A stretch of 64,000 bases of DNA. It comes from Comamonadaceae bacterium (GTDB lineage Bacteria; Pseudomonadota; Gammaproteobacteria; Burkholderiales; Burkholderiaceae_C). The notes under the pieces are model-generated. The model was not told the DNA's origin. It was given only the letters and a program-made list of their open reading frames with translations, and did no database searches. The stretch is taken from the NCBI GenBank assembly GCA_947448735.1, contig CANFOS010000023.1:1-64000 (forward strand), given 5' to 3'. Shown one piece after another: positions 1-8,835 of this stretch. Made by a program: the position numbers and the translations under genes. Numbering within the stretch: the stretch's first letter is position 1; the number at the start of each line of letters is the position of its first letter.

Positions 1-192
1 AGGCTGGAACTTATGCCGCAAGATCCGGTGCTGATTCGTCACCTCAACTACTTTGCTACCGATGGTCGTCCGGTATTGGCGGGCGTATCGGTTTATCGCG
101 CTGATCAGGTCCGCTATAAGTTGAGTGCGCCAATGCGCAACCTCGATGCCAATTTGCAAACCGAAATTCGCATGGGCCATTTCGCAACTTAG
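1..192 (+). CDS. GntR-family regulator, C-terminal UTRA end (partial)
   Basis: The frame is open from the first base to a TAG stop and gives 63 residues. The segment with NYFATDGRPVLAG followed by VYRADQVRYKL fits the last strands of a UTRA effector-binding domain, found at the C-terminus of HutC-type GntR repressors. The DNA-binding half lies outside the window. The next gene, a binding protein, starts 49 bases later on the same strand. By inference, this regulator senses the ligand of the downstream transport operon. The family call rests on a short stretch and is moderately secure. Confidence 0.6.
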   Translation, partial: RLELMPQDPVLIRHLNYFATDGRPVLAGVSVYRADQVRYKLSAPMRNLDANLQTEIRMGHFAT

Positions 193-240
193 ATTTTCTT
201 GTCCGTCCTTTCTTGCTCTACCCTTTTCAAGGAGAACCCC

Positions 241-1407
241 ATGAATGCCAAACTATTTTTTCGTGCTGCGTTGCTGTCCGCTGTTGCGTTCGCGACCACG
301 TTGCAGCCAGTCGCCGCCCAGCCGACCATCAAGATTGGCTCGATCTTGTCCGTCACTGGACCAGCCGCATTCCTAGGTGAGGACATGAAGGCTGGCATGG
401 AGTTGGCAGTCGAAGAGATCAATGCCAAGGGTGGCGTCGCGGGCCGCAAGATTGATTGGACTTTCTATGACGCGGAAAGCCAGACCCAGAAGGGGCTGAC
501 GGCAACTCGACGTTTGCTTGACCAGGACAAGGTCGACATGATTGTCGGCGGCGGCAATATGAGCGGCATGGCGATCGCCATGCTGGGCCTGACCGAAAAG
601 GCGGCGCTGCCGTTTATGTCAACCGAGGGCGCCATGGATATCGTCGTGCCGGTGGCAGAGCGTCAGTGGACCTTCAAGAGCACGGCTGACGACGAGCAAG
701 TGATGGAGCGCTTGGCTGACTATTTCGTCAAGAAGGGCATCAAGAAAGTCGCCTTTCTGGCCGATTCCAGTGGTTTTGGACAAAGCGCAGTGGGGCAACT
801 TAAGAAGGTGGCCGCGCGTCGCGGCCTCGACGTGATATACGAAACCTTCAATCCCTCGGACACCGATATGACTCCGCAGCTTGGTAAGATAAAAGAGGCT
901 AATGTTCAGTCAATTATCTGTTGGACGGTCACTCCAGCTGGTGTCGTGTTTCTCAAGCAGGCTCAGCAACTCGGGCTGGACAAGCTCAACCTGATCCACA
1001 GTTATGGTTTCGTTGACCAGCGCTACATGCAACTCGCTGGGGATGCTGCCCGTAATCTACTGCTGGTTTCCGTGAAGTTTCCGGTTGGCGCTGATCTGCC
1101 TGATTCGGACCCACAAAAGGCCCGCATAGCCTCATTGACTCGCAATTTCGAAGCCAAGTTCAAGCGCAAGCCGAACCAGTTTGCAGCCCAAACCTACGAC
1201 GCGATTTACTTGGTGAGCGCAGCCATCGAAAAGGCCGGTGGAACCGATCGTGCCAAGGTCAGAGATGCTCTCCGCACTATTAATAATTGGCCAGGCGTCG
1301 GTGGTGTCTTCAACTTCAGCAAAGAGCGTCACTCAGGCCTTTCGAAAGAAGATCTGGTGTTGGTCAACTATCGCGATGGCGCGTTTCGTCTTGCCGACTA
1401 CAAGTGA
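241..1407 (+). CDS. Liv-type periplasmic substrate-binding protein
   Basis: A 388-residue periplasmic ligand-binding protein of the branched-chain amino acid (LivJ/LivK, Peripla_BP_6) class. An open frame begins upstream at 199, but the ATG at 241 is preferred: it follows AAGGAG and starts directly with a signal peptide (MNAKLFFRAALLSAVAFA, cleavage near AQP at residue 27). The mature start IKIGSILSVTGPAAFLGED is the usual lobe-1 opening of this family. It leads an operon with LivH/M/G/F-type parts, separated from them by two diiron protein genes. Liv-type transporters in Burkholderiales often carry aromatic acids, amides or urea rather than amino acids, so the ligand is unknown. Confidence 0.9.
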   Translation: MNAKLFFRAALLSAVAFATTLQPVAAQPTIKIGSILSVTGPAAFLGEDMKAGMELAVEEINAKGGVAGRKIDWTFYDAESQTQKGLTATRRLLDQDKVDMIVGGGNMSGMAIAMLGLTEKAALPFMSTEGAMDIVVPVAERQWTFKSTADDEQVMERLADYFVKKGIKKVAFLADSSGFGQSAVGQLKKVAARRGLDVIYETFNPSDTDMTPQLGKIKEANVQSIICWTVTPAGVVFLKQAQQLGLDKLNLIHSYGFVDQRYMQLAGDAARNLLLVSVKFPVGADLPDSDPQKARIASLTRNFEAKFKRKPNQFAAQTYDAIYLVSAAIEKAGGTDRAKVRDALRTINNWPGVGGVFNFSKERHSGLSKEDLVLVNYRDGAFRLADYK

Positions 1408-1434
1408 GATCGTCATTTTGCCAAGGAGTTCCCT

Positions 1435-2373
1435 ATGAGCGCCGTGCTGACACACCCCACCTCGACAATCCTTGATTTACCTGAGTCGCGCTTTCCGTTG
1501 CGCCTGGGCGTCGAGAACAAGCGTATCCGCGATCTATTTCACAATGCGACCCGACAGCAGTGGGATCCAGCCACTGACATTGACTGGGCTGCGGTGCAAC
1601 CTGAGCAATACAGCGAGGAGCAGCGGCGCGCGGCGCGAATGTACTGGAGCCGGCGGGCATGGGGTGAATACGGTGCCATTTCTGAAAGCCCAGCCCTGCA
1701 AATTCGATTCTGTCAGGAGAAATGTGTCCCGGACATGGCACTCTTTTTCACGATTCGTTCGCAAGAAGAGTCGCGCCATGCCGAGGTCTGCTACCGCATG
1801 GCCGAAGCTCTCGGAGGCTACTTCGAGGAGCCGGCGGCCGCAGTGTTCCAAGGGTCGGTAGCCACACATGGCATACGCAAGATGGCGCTAGACCCGACCA
1901 TTTCGCTTGAAGGCACGATTGCTGCGCTGGTATGCGCTGCAGAGGAAATCGCATTCGATGTGTTTCGTCATCTCATTGAGATCACTGTGAACCCGGTAGC
2001 AAGGCAGGTTTCCAAAATGATTTTGCGCGACGAAGTCCGCCACTGCGCTTTCGGCTGGGCCTTTCTCGAGCAGCGCATGCCGCAGCTAACGCCGCAAGAG
2101 CGTGAAGGAGTTCGTCAGGCGGTCATCACCATGATTGAAAAGGTTGAGCTGAACGGCTATCACAGCTCTTGGCTTGCGCCCGACAGTCCGTCTTCGCGTG
2201 CTGAAACGGAAGTGGATCGCATCACCTGGGAAGCGGGGCTGGGTGCCACTACCGAAGAGCTGGAAATGCCAATCTTCCTGAAGTCAATCGCGGTCATGCG
2301 CCAGCGCATGAAGGATGCATGGGACATCGACATTCCCAAGTTCACCCACTACAAGTTCTCTCAGCCATTTTGA
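1435..2373 (+). CDS. Ferritin-like diiron protein, full ligand set
   Basis: A 312-residue, mostly helical, presumably cytoplasmic protein with the pattern of a ferritin-like or R2-like diiron carboxylate enzyme. Candidate metal ligands are E78 (WGEYG), E112 and H115 (EESRH), E170/E171 (AAEEIAFD), and E200 and H203 (DEVRH). That is two ExxH motifs plus two further Glu, as expected for a four-helix dimetal site. The ATG follows AAGGAG (bases 1422-1427). The next gene is a clear paralogue. Such proteins activate O2 for oxidation, N-oxygenation or desaturation; which applies here is unknown. Its place inside a transporter operon suggests an oxidation step on the imported compound. Confidence 0.75.
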   Translation: MSAVLTHPTSTILDLPESRFPLRLGVENKRIRDLFHNATRQQWDPATDIDWAAVQPEQYSEEQRRAARMYWSRRAWGEYGAISESPALQIRFCQEKCVPDMALFFTIRSQEESRHAEVCYRMAEALGGYFEEPAAAVFQGSVATHGIRKMALDPTISLEGTIAALVCAAEEIAFDVFRHLIEITVNPVARQVSKMILRDEVRHCAFGWAFLEQRMPQLTPQEREGVRQAVITMIEKVELNGYHSSWLAPDSPSSRAETEVDRITWEAGLGATTEELEMPIFLKSIAVMRQRMKDAWDIDIPKFTHYKFSQPF

Positions 2374-2392
2374 CCAAGTCAAACTAGCCATC

Positions 2393-3310
2393 ATGAACGC
2401 TGCCGTCCAACCCACTCGAATGCATGTCGAGCGAAGGTTCCCACTTGATCTGCACAAGACCGATGACAACATCCGCAGGCTGTATGAAACGGCCAAACAG
2501 GCACGCTGGAATCCGGAGGCTGATTTGCCATGGGATCAGCACGACCTCGCCGCAGCTTCACCCGAGGCGCGATCCGCAGCTGCTCGGGTTTGGAGTCGTC
2601 GCGCCTGGGTCGAATACACCGGCATGACGGAAACTCCGGCGCTGCTGATTCGTTTCTGCCTGGAGCTCAACCGCGAATCTGATCCGAAATATTTCCTCAC
2701 GGTACGGAACACTGAAGAGGCTTTGCACGTCGAGTCTTTTCATCGTTACGCTGAAGCTTGCTGTGCTTATGTCGAAGCGCCTGCAAATCCAGCGTGGCAA
2801 TCGGTCTTCAACCGCACCATGTATCGGGATGCGCTGAACGCCGAAACATCGATTGATGCCTATGTGGTCACACATTGTGCATTTGTCGATAACCTCGAAT
2901 TTGAACTCGCCAAGGCCTGGTTGAAGAACGCCCAGGAACCGCTGGCCCACGCCATGCTGGAGCGCTGCGCTCGTGATTACGAGCGGCATGCGGCATTCGG
3001 CTGGTTGTATGCGGAGCGACGTGTCATTGGCATGGATACGGCCTTGCGCGAACGTGTTTCTCTCTCACTACAGCGCCACATTGAAGACGCCGAATTTGCC
3101 GGCTACCACTGCTCCAGTCTTTCCACTGCTATCGATGCAGCACCAGAAGCTGATGACCTCGAGATCGTAGCCCGCGCGGGACTCGGTGCGGTCAGTGCCG
3201 CCGACGAGATAGCGATCTTCCGGCGGTGCGTGTCCCTGAGTCGCGAACGCTTTGCAGACATGGGCATCACCCTGCCACCCATCACGCACAAACTTCTCGG
3301 CAGCATGTAG
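2393..3310 (+). CDS. Ferritin-like diiron paralogue with altered metal site
   Basis: A 305-residue paralogue of the preceding protein. Both share the SRRAW-x-EY and PAL-x-IRFC core and an AFGW motif. The ATG at 2393 is chosen because it lies after the previous stop and matches the paralogue's start; the frame stays open further upstream. E74 and the first ExxH (E109, H112) are kept. The second pair is changed: where the first paralogue has DEVRH this one has DYERH, putting Y196 at the ligand Glu position, and the EE pair is replaced by residues around V165-N167. It may be a structural partner or may bind metal differently. Its stop overlaps the next start (TAGTG). Confidence 0.7.
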   Translation: MNAAVQPTRMHVERRFPLDLHKTDDNIRRLYETAKQARWNPEADLPWDQHDLAAASPEARSAAARVWSRRAWVEYTGMTETPALLIRFCLELNRESDPKYFLTVRNTEEALHVESFHRYAEACCAYVEAPANPAWQSVFNRTMYRDALNAETSIDAYVVTHCAFVDNLEFELAKAWLKNAQEPLAHAMLERCARDYERHAAFGWLYAERRVIGMDTALRERVSLSLQRHIEDAEFAGYHCSSLSTAIDAAPEADDLEIVARAGLGAVSAADEIAIFRRCVSLSRERFADMGITLPPITHKLLGSM

Positions 3311-4182
3311 TGGAACAAGTTGCCAATTTACTTCTTTCGGGGTTGTCGTCGGGTAGCGTGTACGCGCTCGTCGCGCTAGGCTTCAACGTGATCTTCAAGA
3401 GTACCGGTGCGATCAATTTCGCACAGGGGGAATGGGTCATGATGGGCGGCATGGTCGCGGCGACCGCCTATGCTGCGCATTGGCCACTTGGGCTTGCTGT
3501 GATGTGCGCGATCCTCGTGGTCGTCGCTACTGCTCTTCTCTCGGAGCGCCTGATCGTGCGGCGCATCGGCAAGCCAACCGCCCTGGCGGTCACCCTGATG
3601 ATGATTGCCATCGCCATTTGTAGCAAAAGCCTGGTGATGCTCGTGCTGGGGAAGAACCCAGCTAGCCTACCCGGGTTCTCCGGCAGTTCGCCGGTTTTGC
3701 TTTTGAACCTGCGTATCCATCCGCAAACATTCTGGATCGTCGGAATCACCTGTGCTGTCATGCTCGCCACACATTGGTTCTTTGAGCGCACCATCTTGGG
3801 TCGTGCAATGCGCGCGGCGGCTGCACAACCTGAGGCCGCTGCACTGTGCGGAATTGATCCCAAACTGGCACTCGCGCTTTCGTTCGGTCTTGCGGCTGGC
3901 GTTGGCGCGCTTGCCGGCACCATCATCACTCCGATGACGCTGACCTCATTCGACCACGGAACCGTGCTTGGCTTCAAGGGCTTCTCGGCTGCCATGCTCG
4001 GTGGCCTTGGTAGCTTGCCAGGTGCTCTCGTTGGCGGAGTTGTACTTGGCACCCTAGAGGCGCTCGCGGGCGGATTGATCTCCTCCCACTTCAAGGATGC
4101 AGTGGCATTTGTCGCTCTACTCCTGACGCTGTTTCTTCGACCAACCGGCTTGCTAGGGCGCGGCACCGTGGAAAAAGTATGA
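3310..4182 (+). CDS. LivH-type ABC permease
   Basis: A 290-residue inner-membrane permease of the branched-chain amino acid transporter class. The GTG at 3310 overlaps the previous TAG by one base and gives a start (VEQVANLLLSGLSSGSVYAL) typical of LivH proteins; the longer open frame into the upstream gene is not credible. The stretch GFNVIFKSTGAINFAQGEW is the LivH signature, and roughly eight hydrophobic segments follow. It should pair with the LivM-type protein encoded next (ATGA overlap) and with the two ATPases downstream. Family certain, substrate unknown. Confidence 0.9.
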   Translation: MEQVANLLLSGLSSGSVYALVALGFNVIFKSTGAINFAQGEWVMMGGMVAATAYAAHWPLGLAVMCAILVVVATALLSERLIVRRIGKPTALAVTLMMIAIAICSKSLVMLVLGKNPASLPGFSGSSPVLLLNLRIHPQTFWIVGITCAVMLATHWFFERTILGRAMRAAAAQPEAAALCGIDPKLALALSFGLAAGVGALAGTIITPMTLTSFDHGTVLGFKGFSAAMLGGLGSLPGALVGGVVLGTLEALAGGLISSHFKDAVAFVALLLTLFLRPTGLLGRGTVEKV

Positions 4183-5171
4183 GCAGCACGACCGTCTATT
4201 CACCGTCTGCGCAGGCCCGTAAAAGGATCCGCGTTGTTGGAGTCGTGTGGCTGCTGTTTGCAGCATGGCCATTCATTGCGGGTAATGATTACATCTTGAG
4301 CCTGGGGGTATTCTTTTTTATCAATCTGCTGCTCATTGGCGGTCTCAATCTGGTGATGGGCTTTGGTGGCCAGATTTCATTGTGTCAAGCTGGCTTTTAC
4401 GGTGTTGGTGCCTATGTCTCTGGCGTTTTGTCGGTTAAGTATGGTGTGCCGCCGATCGCTGGCGTGGCCATCGGCACTGCTGGGGCAGCCTTGTCTGCGT
4501 TCATCATTGGCCTGCCCGCACTCAGGTTGCGCGGAGACTATCTGGCAATGGCGACACTTGGATTTAATGCAATTCTGACCGTGCTGTTTAATGAACTGGC
4601 GCCATTGACCGGTGGACCAAATGGGCTCGCCAATATTCCGCCAATATCCATTGGCGGATTCAAATTCGATAACGCAAGCCGCTTTTTCTGGCTCTCATGG
4701 ATTTTCGGCGGTGCCATGATGGTGATGCTCGCCCTGCTATTGGCAAGCCGCGCTGGGCGGGCGCTGCGCGCAGTGGCAGGCAGCGAAATTGCTGCCGGGA
4801 GCATGGGGGTCGACCCGTTTCGCGTCAAGCATCGCGCCTTCATGTTGTCTGCCGCCTTCGCTGGATTGGGTGGTGCCCTATACGCTCACTTCAACCAGTA
4901 CGCGTCCCCAGAGACCTTCAGCTTTGCGACCTCTGTTTTGCTGGTTGTCATGGTCGCCCTTGGCGGGTGGGGCTATTATTGGGGGCCACTGTTCGGTGCC
5001 ATTGTCTTCACGGCAGTGCCCGAGTTACTTCGAAAGTTGCATGATGCCGAATTACTCGTATTCGGTGCCGGCATGATCGTCGTACTGCTTTTCCTGCCCT
5101 CCGGCATTGCCGGGCTGGGTAAGTTGTGGAGAAACTGGCGCACTGGGCGCGGAACTGCGCAGAACACCTGA
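4179..5171 (+). CDS. LivM-type ABC permease
   Basis: A 330-residue inner-membrane permease, partner of the LivH-type protein. The start ATG overlaps the upstream stop in ATGA. Early membrane segments are followed by NLVMGFGGQISLCQAGFYG, the conserved LivM region, and by LRLRGDYLAMATLGF before the central domain. Length is normal for the family. The stop overlaps the ATPase start (TGATG). The overlaps along 3310-6650 indicate one translationally coupled transporter operon. Confidence 0.9.
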   Translation: MSSTTVYSPSAQARKRIRVVGVVWLLFAAWPFIAGNDYILSLGVFFFINLLLIGGLNLVMGFGGQISLCQAGFYGVGAYVSGVLSVKYGVPPIAGVAIGTAGAALSAFIIGLPALRLRGDYLAMATLGFNAILTVLFNELAPLTGGPNGLANIPPISIGGFKFDNASRFFWLSWIFGGAMMVMLALLLASRAGRALRAVAGSEIAAGSMGVDPFRVKHRAFMLSAAFAGLGGALYAHFNQYASPETFSFATSVLLVVMVALGGWGYYWGPLFGAIVFTAVPELLRKLHDAELLVFGAGMIVVLLFLPSGIAGLGKLWRNWRTGRGTAQNT

Positions 5172-5935
5172 TGACAACCCTTGAACTATCCGGCATTTCG
5201 GTGACTTTCGGTGGGCTGCGCGCGGTCGTTGACCTTTCTTTTGCAGTGCCGGCCGGCAGCATCAAGGGAATCATTGGCCCGAATGGTGCAGGCAAGACCA
5301 CCTTGTTCAACGCCATTTCGGGCATCACTACGCCGCAGTCAGGTCGAGTCCTACTGGGTGGGGGGGATGTCACAGCACTACGACCCCACCAGCGCGCCGC
5401 ACTGGGGCTTTCGCGAACCTTTCAGAACCTTCAGATCTTTGCCGATATGAGCGTGTTGGAGAACGTGATGGTGGGGGCGCATACGCGCCTGAAATCAAGC
5501 TGGTTCGCTGCGCTGGGCGGCTTCACACGTGCTGAAGAAAGAAAAGCAGAGGCCACAGCGTTCCAAAAATTAGCGATGTTAGGGCTCGACAAACGTGCCT
5601 CCGACCTGGCCGGCGATCTCGGCTTTGCTGATGCAAAACTCCTCGAAATCGCCCGAGCGCTGGCTTCCGAGCCGACTGTTCTTTTGCTCGATGAACCCAT
5701 CGCGGGCGTACCGCCGGCAGACCAAGAGCGGCTCGTCGAGGTCATCCGGCAGGTCAACGCCTCAGGGGTGACAGTGGTTCTGGTTGAACACAACATGCGT
5801 GTCGTAATGAAACTATGCTCCGATATTTTGGTCATGAATTATGGTGCCCGTCTGGCAGAGGGAACACCAGAGAGCGTGGCTCGCAATCAGGAGGTGATCG
5901 CCGCTTATCTCGGGCCGGAGACTGCCCATGCTTGA
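5171..5935 (+). CDS. LivG-type ABC ATPase, degenerate signature motif
   Basis: A 254-residue cytoplasmic nucleotide-binding subunit. The ATG at 5171 overlaps the LivM stop and begins MTTLELSGISVTFGG, the normal LivG start. Walker A is GPNGAGKTT (residues 36-44), the Q-loop is near Q85, Walker B is LLLDEP (171-176) and the switch histidine is in EHN (about 207). The ABC signature, usually of LSGGQ or LPYGQ type, reads LGFAD at 150-154, so the key fourth-position Gly is Ala. The rest of that helix (KLLEIARAL) is normal. Its partner LivF keeps a canonical LSGGE, so the pair may have one weak ATP site. Confidence 0.88.
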   Translation: MTTLELSGISVTFGGLRAVVDLSFAVPAGSIKGIIGPNGAGKTTLFNAISGITTPQSGRVLLGGGDVTALRPHQRAALGLSRTFQNLQIFADMSVLENVMVGAHTRLKSSWFAALGGFTRAEERKAEATAFQKLAMLGLDKRASDLAGDLGFADAKLLEIARALASEPTVLLLDEPIAGVPPADQERLVEVIRQVNASGVTVVLVEHNMRVVMKLCSDILVMNYGARLAEGTPESVARNQEVIAAYLGPETAHA

Positions 5936-6650
5936 AGTCAAGGCACTGCAGGCTGGATATGGCAATTCCAATGTGCTTCATGGCCTTTCATTGAGCGTTC
6001 CAAAAGGTTCCTTTTGTACCTTGATCGGAGCCAACGGGGCCGGCAAGTCAACCACTATGAAGGCGATTGCCGGGTTGGTACGGCCGGTTCAAGGTAGCAT
6101 CGAATTCGAAGGAAAACCGATTGGACATCTGCCGGCTGCCCAAATCGTGACGCGTGGCATCGCTTTGGTACCTGAGGGGCGTCGCGTATTTGGACCAATG
6201 TCGGTGCGCGAAAACTTGCAGATGGGTGCGTTCACTCGCCTGTTTCCTCGCGCCGTCCAAGGTGGACGGGAGGTGGAAATGCGACTCGCCTTCGTACTCG
6301 AAACTTTTCCACGTCTAAAGGAGCGCTTGGCACAGCAGGCTGCAACCCTATCGGGTGGCGAGCAACAAATGTTGGCGATCGGTCGGGCTCTGATGAGCAC
6401 TCCGCACATGCTGCTGCTCGACGAGCCTTCGATGGGCCTTGCCCCGTTGATCGTGCTTCAAGTGTTTGACGTATTGCGGAAGTTGCAAAACTCTGGCCTG
6501 ACCGTGCTGGTCTCCGAGCAAAATGCCAGCGTTGCGCTGGCCCATGCCGACCACGGGTACGTGATCGAAAGCGGGCGCATAGTGCTGGCTGATACAGCAG
6601 CCAACCTTCATGGTAATGACAAGGTCCGGGAGGCTTATCTTGGGATCTGA
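5928..6650 (+). CDS. LivF-type ABC ATPase
   Basis: A 240-residue nucleotide-binding subunit with all motifs intact: Walker A GANGAGKST (34-42), signature LSGGE (141-145), Walker B LLLDEP (162-167) and a switch region with SEQN in place of EHN, as is common in LivF. VPEGRRVFGPMSVRENL is the LivF-type segment after the Q-loop. It overlaps the LivG gene by eight bases and completes a one-SBP, two-permease, two-ATPase importer. Confidence 0.9.
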   Translation: MLEVKALQAGYGNSNVLHGLSLSVPKGSFCTLIGANGAGKSTTMKAIAGLVRPVQGSIEFEGKPIGHLPAAQIVTRGIALVPEGRRVFGPMSVRENLQMGAFTRLFPRAVQGGREVEMRLAFVLETFPRLKERLAQQAATLSGGEQQMLAIGRALMSTPHMLLLDEPSMGLAPLIVLQVFDVLRKLQNSGLTVLVSEQNASVALAHADHGYVIESGRIVLADTAANLHGNDKVREAYLGI

Positions 6651-6660
6651 TCCGAACTTG

Positions 6661-7506
6661 ATGGACCGCTTGTCATCTGTCGATCCAACGATCGAGTGCG
6701 AGTACAACCTGCGCGTCCGCCATCCCGAGCGCGAATCCGTCTACCACCGCTTCGCCGCCGACAGTGCCATTCTGCGGCAAACTCATCCTGGGTTTAAAAC
6801 GTTGCGCTATGGAGATTCGCCAAACAGCTTGATCGACTTTTTCCCGGCCGTCACCAGCATGCCTGCGCCCGTGTTTGTGTTTCTGCATGGCGGTTATTGG
6901 CGTGCGTTGGATCGCCGGATCTTCTCGTTCCTCGCGCGGCCCTGGCTGGCGCGCGGCGTGCATGTGGCCCTACCAGGCTACGACTTGGTTCCGACGCAGA
7001 CTTTGCGCGAAATCGCCAACCAGGCGCGTAATGCCATCGAGTGGATGATGACCCGGTCCGCGGAATTGAATCTGGACACGTCGCGTCTCGTCATAGGTGG
7101 CCATTCTGCCGGAGCGCACCTCGGCGCGTTGTCGATCAGCGACATGACCGATTGGTCGGCAATTGGCTTTGTCGGCATCAGCGGCGTGTATGACCTTCCC
7201 CCTTTGCTAAGGACTAGTGTTAATCACGACTTGCATCTCGATGACGCTGAAGCGCACGCCTTGAGTCCACAATGGCGCCACGTCGATCCGCGATTGCGCT
7301 ATTTGTGTGCCGTGGGAGGCGCCGAGACAGATGGCTTTCGGCAACAGTCGGCCAACTACGCTTCGATGCTTTGTTCGCGCGGTTGCGTGGCGGACTACCT
7401 CGAGGTGCTGAATCGTACTCACTTTGACGTTCTCGATGACCTCGCAGACCCCGATGCGGCGCTGTTTCAGGCCGCGTGGGCTATGCTTCCTCCCCCAAAG
7501 GACTGA
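6661..7506 (+). CDS. Alpha/beta hydrolase, kynurenine formamidase-like
   Basis: A 281-residue alpha/beta hydrolase. HGGYW (residues 76-80) forms the oxyanion-hole motif, GGHSAGAH carries the nucleophile S149, and NRTHFDVLDDL near the C-terminus supplies the catalytic His. HGGYW with GHSAGAHL is typical of the arylformamidase (kynurenine formamidase)-like branch. The open frame extends back to 6610, but the ATG at 6661 avoids overlap with livF. By context it may cut an amide, formamide or ester on the imported compound. Substrate is inferred only. Confidence 0.75.
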   Translation: MDRLSSVDPTIECEYNLRVRHPERESVYHRFAADSAILRQTHPGFKTLRYGDSPNSLIDFFPAVTSMPAPVFVFLHGGYWRALDRRIFSFLARPWLARGVHVALPGYDLVPTQTLREIANQARNAIEWMMTRSAELNLDTSRLVIGGHSAGAHLGALSISDMTDWSAIGFVGISGVYDLPPLLRTSVNHDLHLDDAEAHALSPQWRHVDPRLRYLCAVGGAETDGFRQQSANYASMLCSRGCVADYLEVLNRTHFDVLDDLADPDAALFQAAWAMLPPPKD

Positions 7507-7507
7507 C

Positions 7508-7897
7508 ATGGATAGGCAACAACACAACCCATCCACCATCGCGGCCCCGCTCGGCGCATACTCCAACGGCGTCTCCGCTCCCGGTGGCGGTCGCTGGCTC
7601 TACATAGCCGGGCAAGTTGGCGTGCGCCTGGATGGCAGCATGGCAACCACTTTCGTCGAGCAGGCAGAGGCAGCGTGGACCAACGTGATAGCCATCTTGG
7701 CCGATGCCGGCATGTCAACAAAGCATCTTGTCAAGGTCACCCACTATCTGGTGCGCCCCGATGACCTGAAGGAATATAACCCGGTGCGCAGCAAGCATCT
7801 TGGCGATGCGCGCCCCGCATCAACACTTATCTTGGCACAAGCACTTGCCAAACCCGATTGGCTGTTCGAGGTTGAAGCGGTCGCCTGGCGCGCCTGA
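7508..7897 (+). CDS. RidA-family enamine/imine deaminase-like protein
   Basis: A 129-residue RidA (YjgF/UK114) protein. The ATG at 7508, two bases after the previous stop, is preferred over an upstream extension because APLGAYSNGVSAPGG is the normal N-terminal strand. The conserved Arg (DARPASTLI) and Glu (FEVEAVAW) of the active cleft are present. RidA proteins hydrolyse reactive enamines and imines to ketones plus ammonia. Beside oxidases and hydrolases, this hints that the pathway releases an imine from a nitrogenous substrate. Confidence 0.85.
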   Translation: MDRQQHNPSTIAAPLGAYSNGVSAPGGGRWLYIAGQVGVRLDGSMATTFVEQAEAAWTNVIAILADAGMSTKHLVKVTHYLVRPDDLKEYNPVRSKHLGDARPASTLILAQALAKPDWLFEVEAVAWRA

Positions 7898-7905
7898 CTA
7901 TCGGC

Positions 7906-8835
7906 ATGTCGGCTGCCCTGCACCCTGACATGCATGCGGTCATGCAGCGCATGGCCGAGTTGCGCCGAGGCTTGCCGAACCGCTACACGCTGGAATTTCC
8001 TGAGGCGCGCGCACAACTTTTGTTTGAGCGTACGCCATGGCTTTCCGATGGCCCCCTGTGCCACACCGCGGATGGGATGGTGAACCACGACGACCGCAGC
8101 TTTGGACGTCGCCTCGTCATACCGCCGGTAGTGAATGACAGACACCTGCTGCTCTACTTGCATGGTGGTGGCTGGTGCGTTGGCTCATTAGCCACGCACG
8201 ACAACATCGTACGCCGTCTCGCTACAGAAATGCGTTGCGTAGCGTGGTCAATAGACTATGCCCTCGCACCCGAAGCGCCGCACCCCGCTGGCCTGCTCGA
8301 CTGCATCGCTGCCATCCGACTGGCAGCGCAACAGCACCCTGGCCTGCGCCTAGTAGTGGCCGGCGATTCGGCAGGCGCCCATCTCGCGCTGTCTGCGGCG
8401 TTGCAGTTGCATGAAAAGAACGCCGAGATCATAGACAGCCTGCTGCTCTTCTATGGCGTTTACACCGATGCCTGCGACGATGCCAGCATGCGCGCCCACG
8501 GGGACGGTCGCTACGGCCTGTCGATCGCAGCACATGAACGCTATCTGAATGCGTGCTTTGGTCCAGAGCGAGCCGAATCGCGCAGCAATGCCTTTGCCCT
8601 GCATGACACCGTTGATTTGCGCGGCCTGCCACGCATTCACCTGACCATCGCTGAACTCGACATCCTGCGCGACCAATCATATGCGCTTGTCGAGAAATTA
8701 CAAATTGCCGACGTGTCAGTGGATGTCAATGAGCTACTTGGCGTGATCCACGGCTTCGTGTCGTTTGGCCAACAGCTGCCACAGGCGGCGCAAGCACTTA
8801 GTGCCGCAGCGCGGTGGGCTGTTCTACAGGACTGA
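7906..8835 (+). CDS. HSL-family alpha/beta hydrolase (esterase)
   Basis: A 309-residue hydrolase of the hormone-sensitive-lipase (bacterial esterase family IV) type. HGGGWCVGS is the oxyanion motif, GDSAGAHLAL holds the nucleophilic Ser, and an Asp in AELDILRDQS and a His in GVIHGFVSF complete the triad. The gene starts eight bases after the RidA stop and is the last of the operon. It could act on an ester or amide intermediate; nothing in the sequence fixes the substrate. Confidence 0.82.
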   Translation: MSAALHPDMHAVMQRMAELRRGLPNRYTLEFPEARAQLLFERTPWLSDGPLCHTADGMVNHDDRSFGRRLVIPPVVNDRHLLLYLHGGGWCVGSLATHDNIVRRLATEMRCVAWSIDYALAPEAPHPAGLLDCIAAIRLAAQQHPGLRLVVAGDSAGAHLALSAALQLHEKNAEIIDSLLLFYGVYTDACDDASMRAHGDGRYGLSIAAHERYLNACFGPERAESRSNAFALHDTVDLRGLPRIHLTIAELDILRDQSYALVEKLQIADVSVDVNELLGVIHGFVSFGQQLPQAAQALSAAARWAVLQD

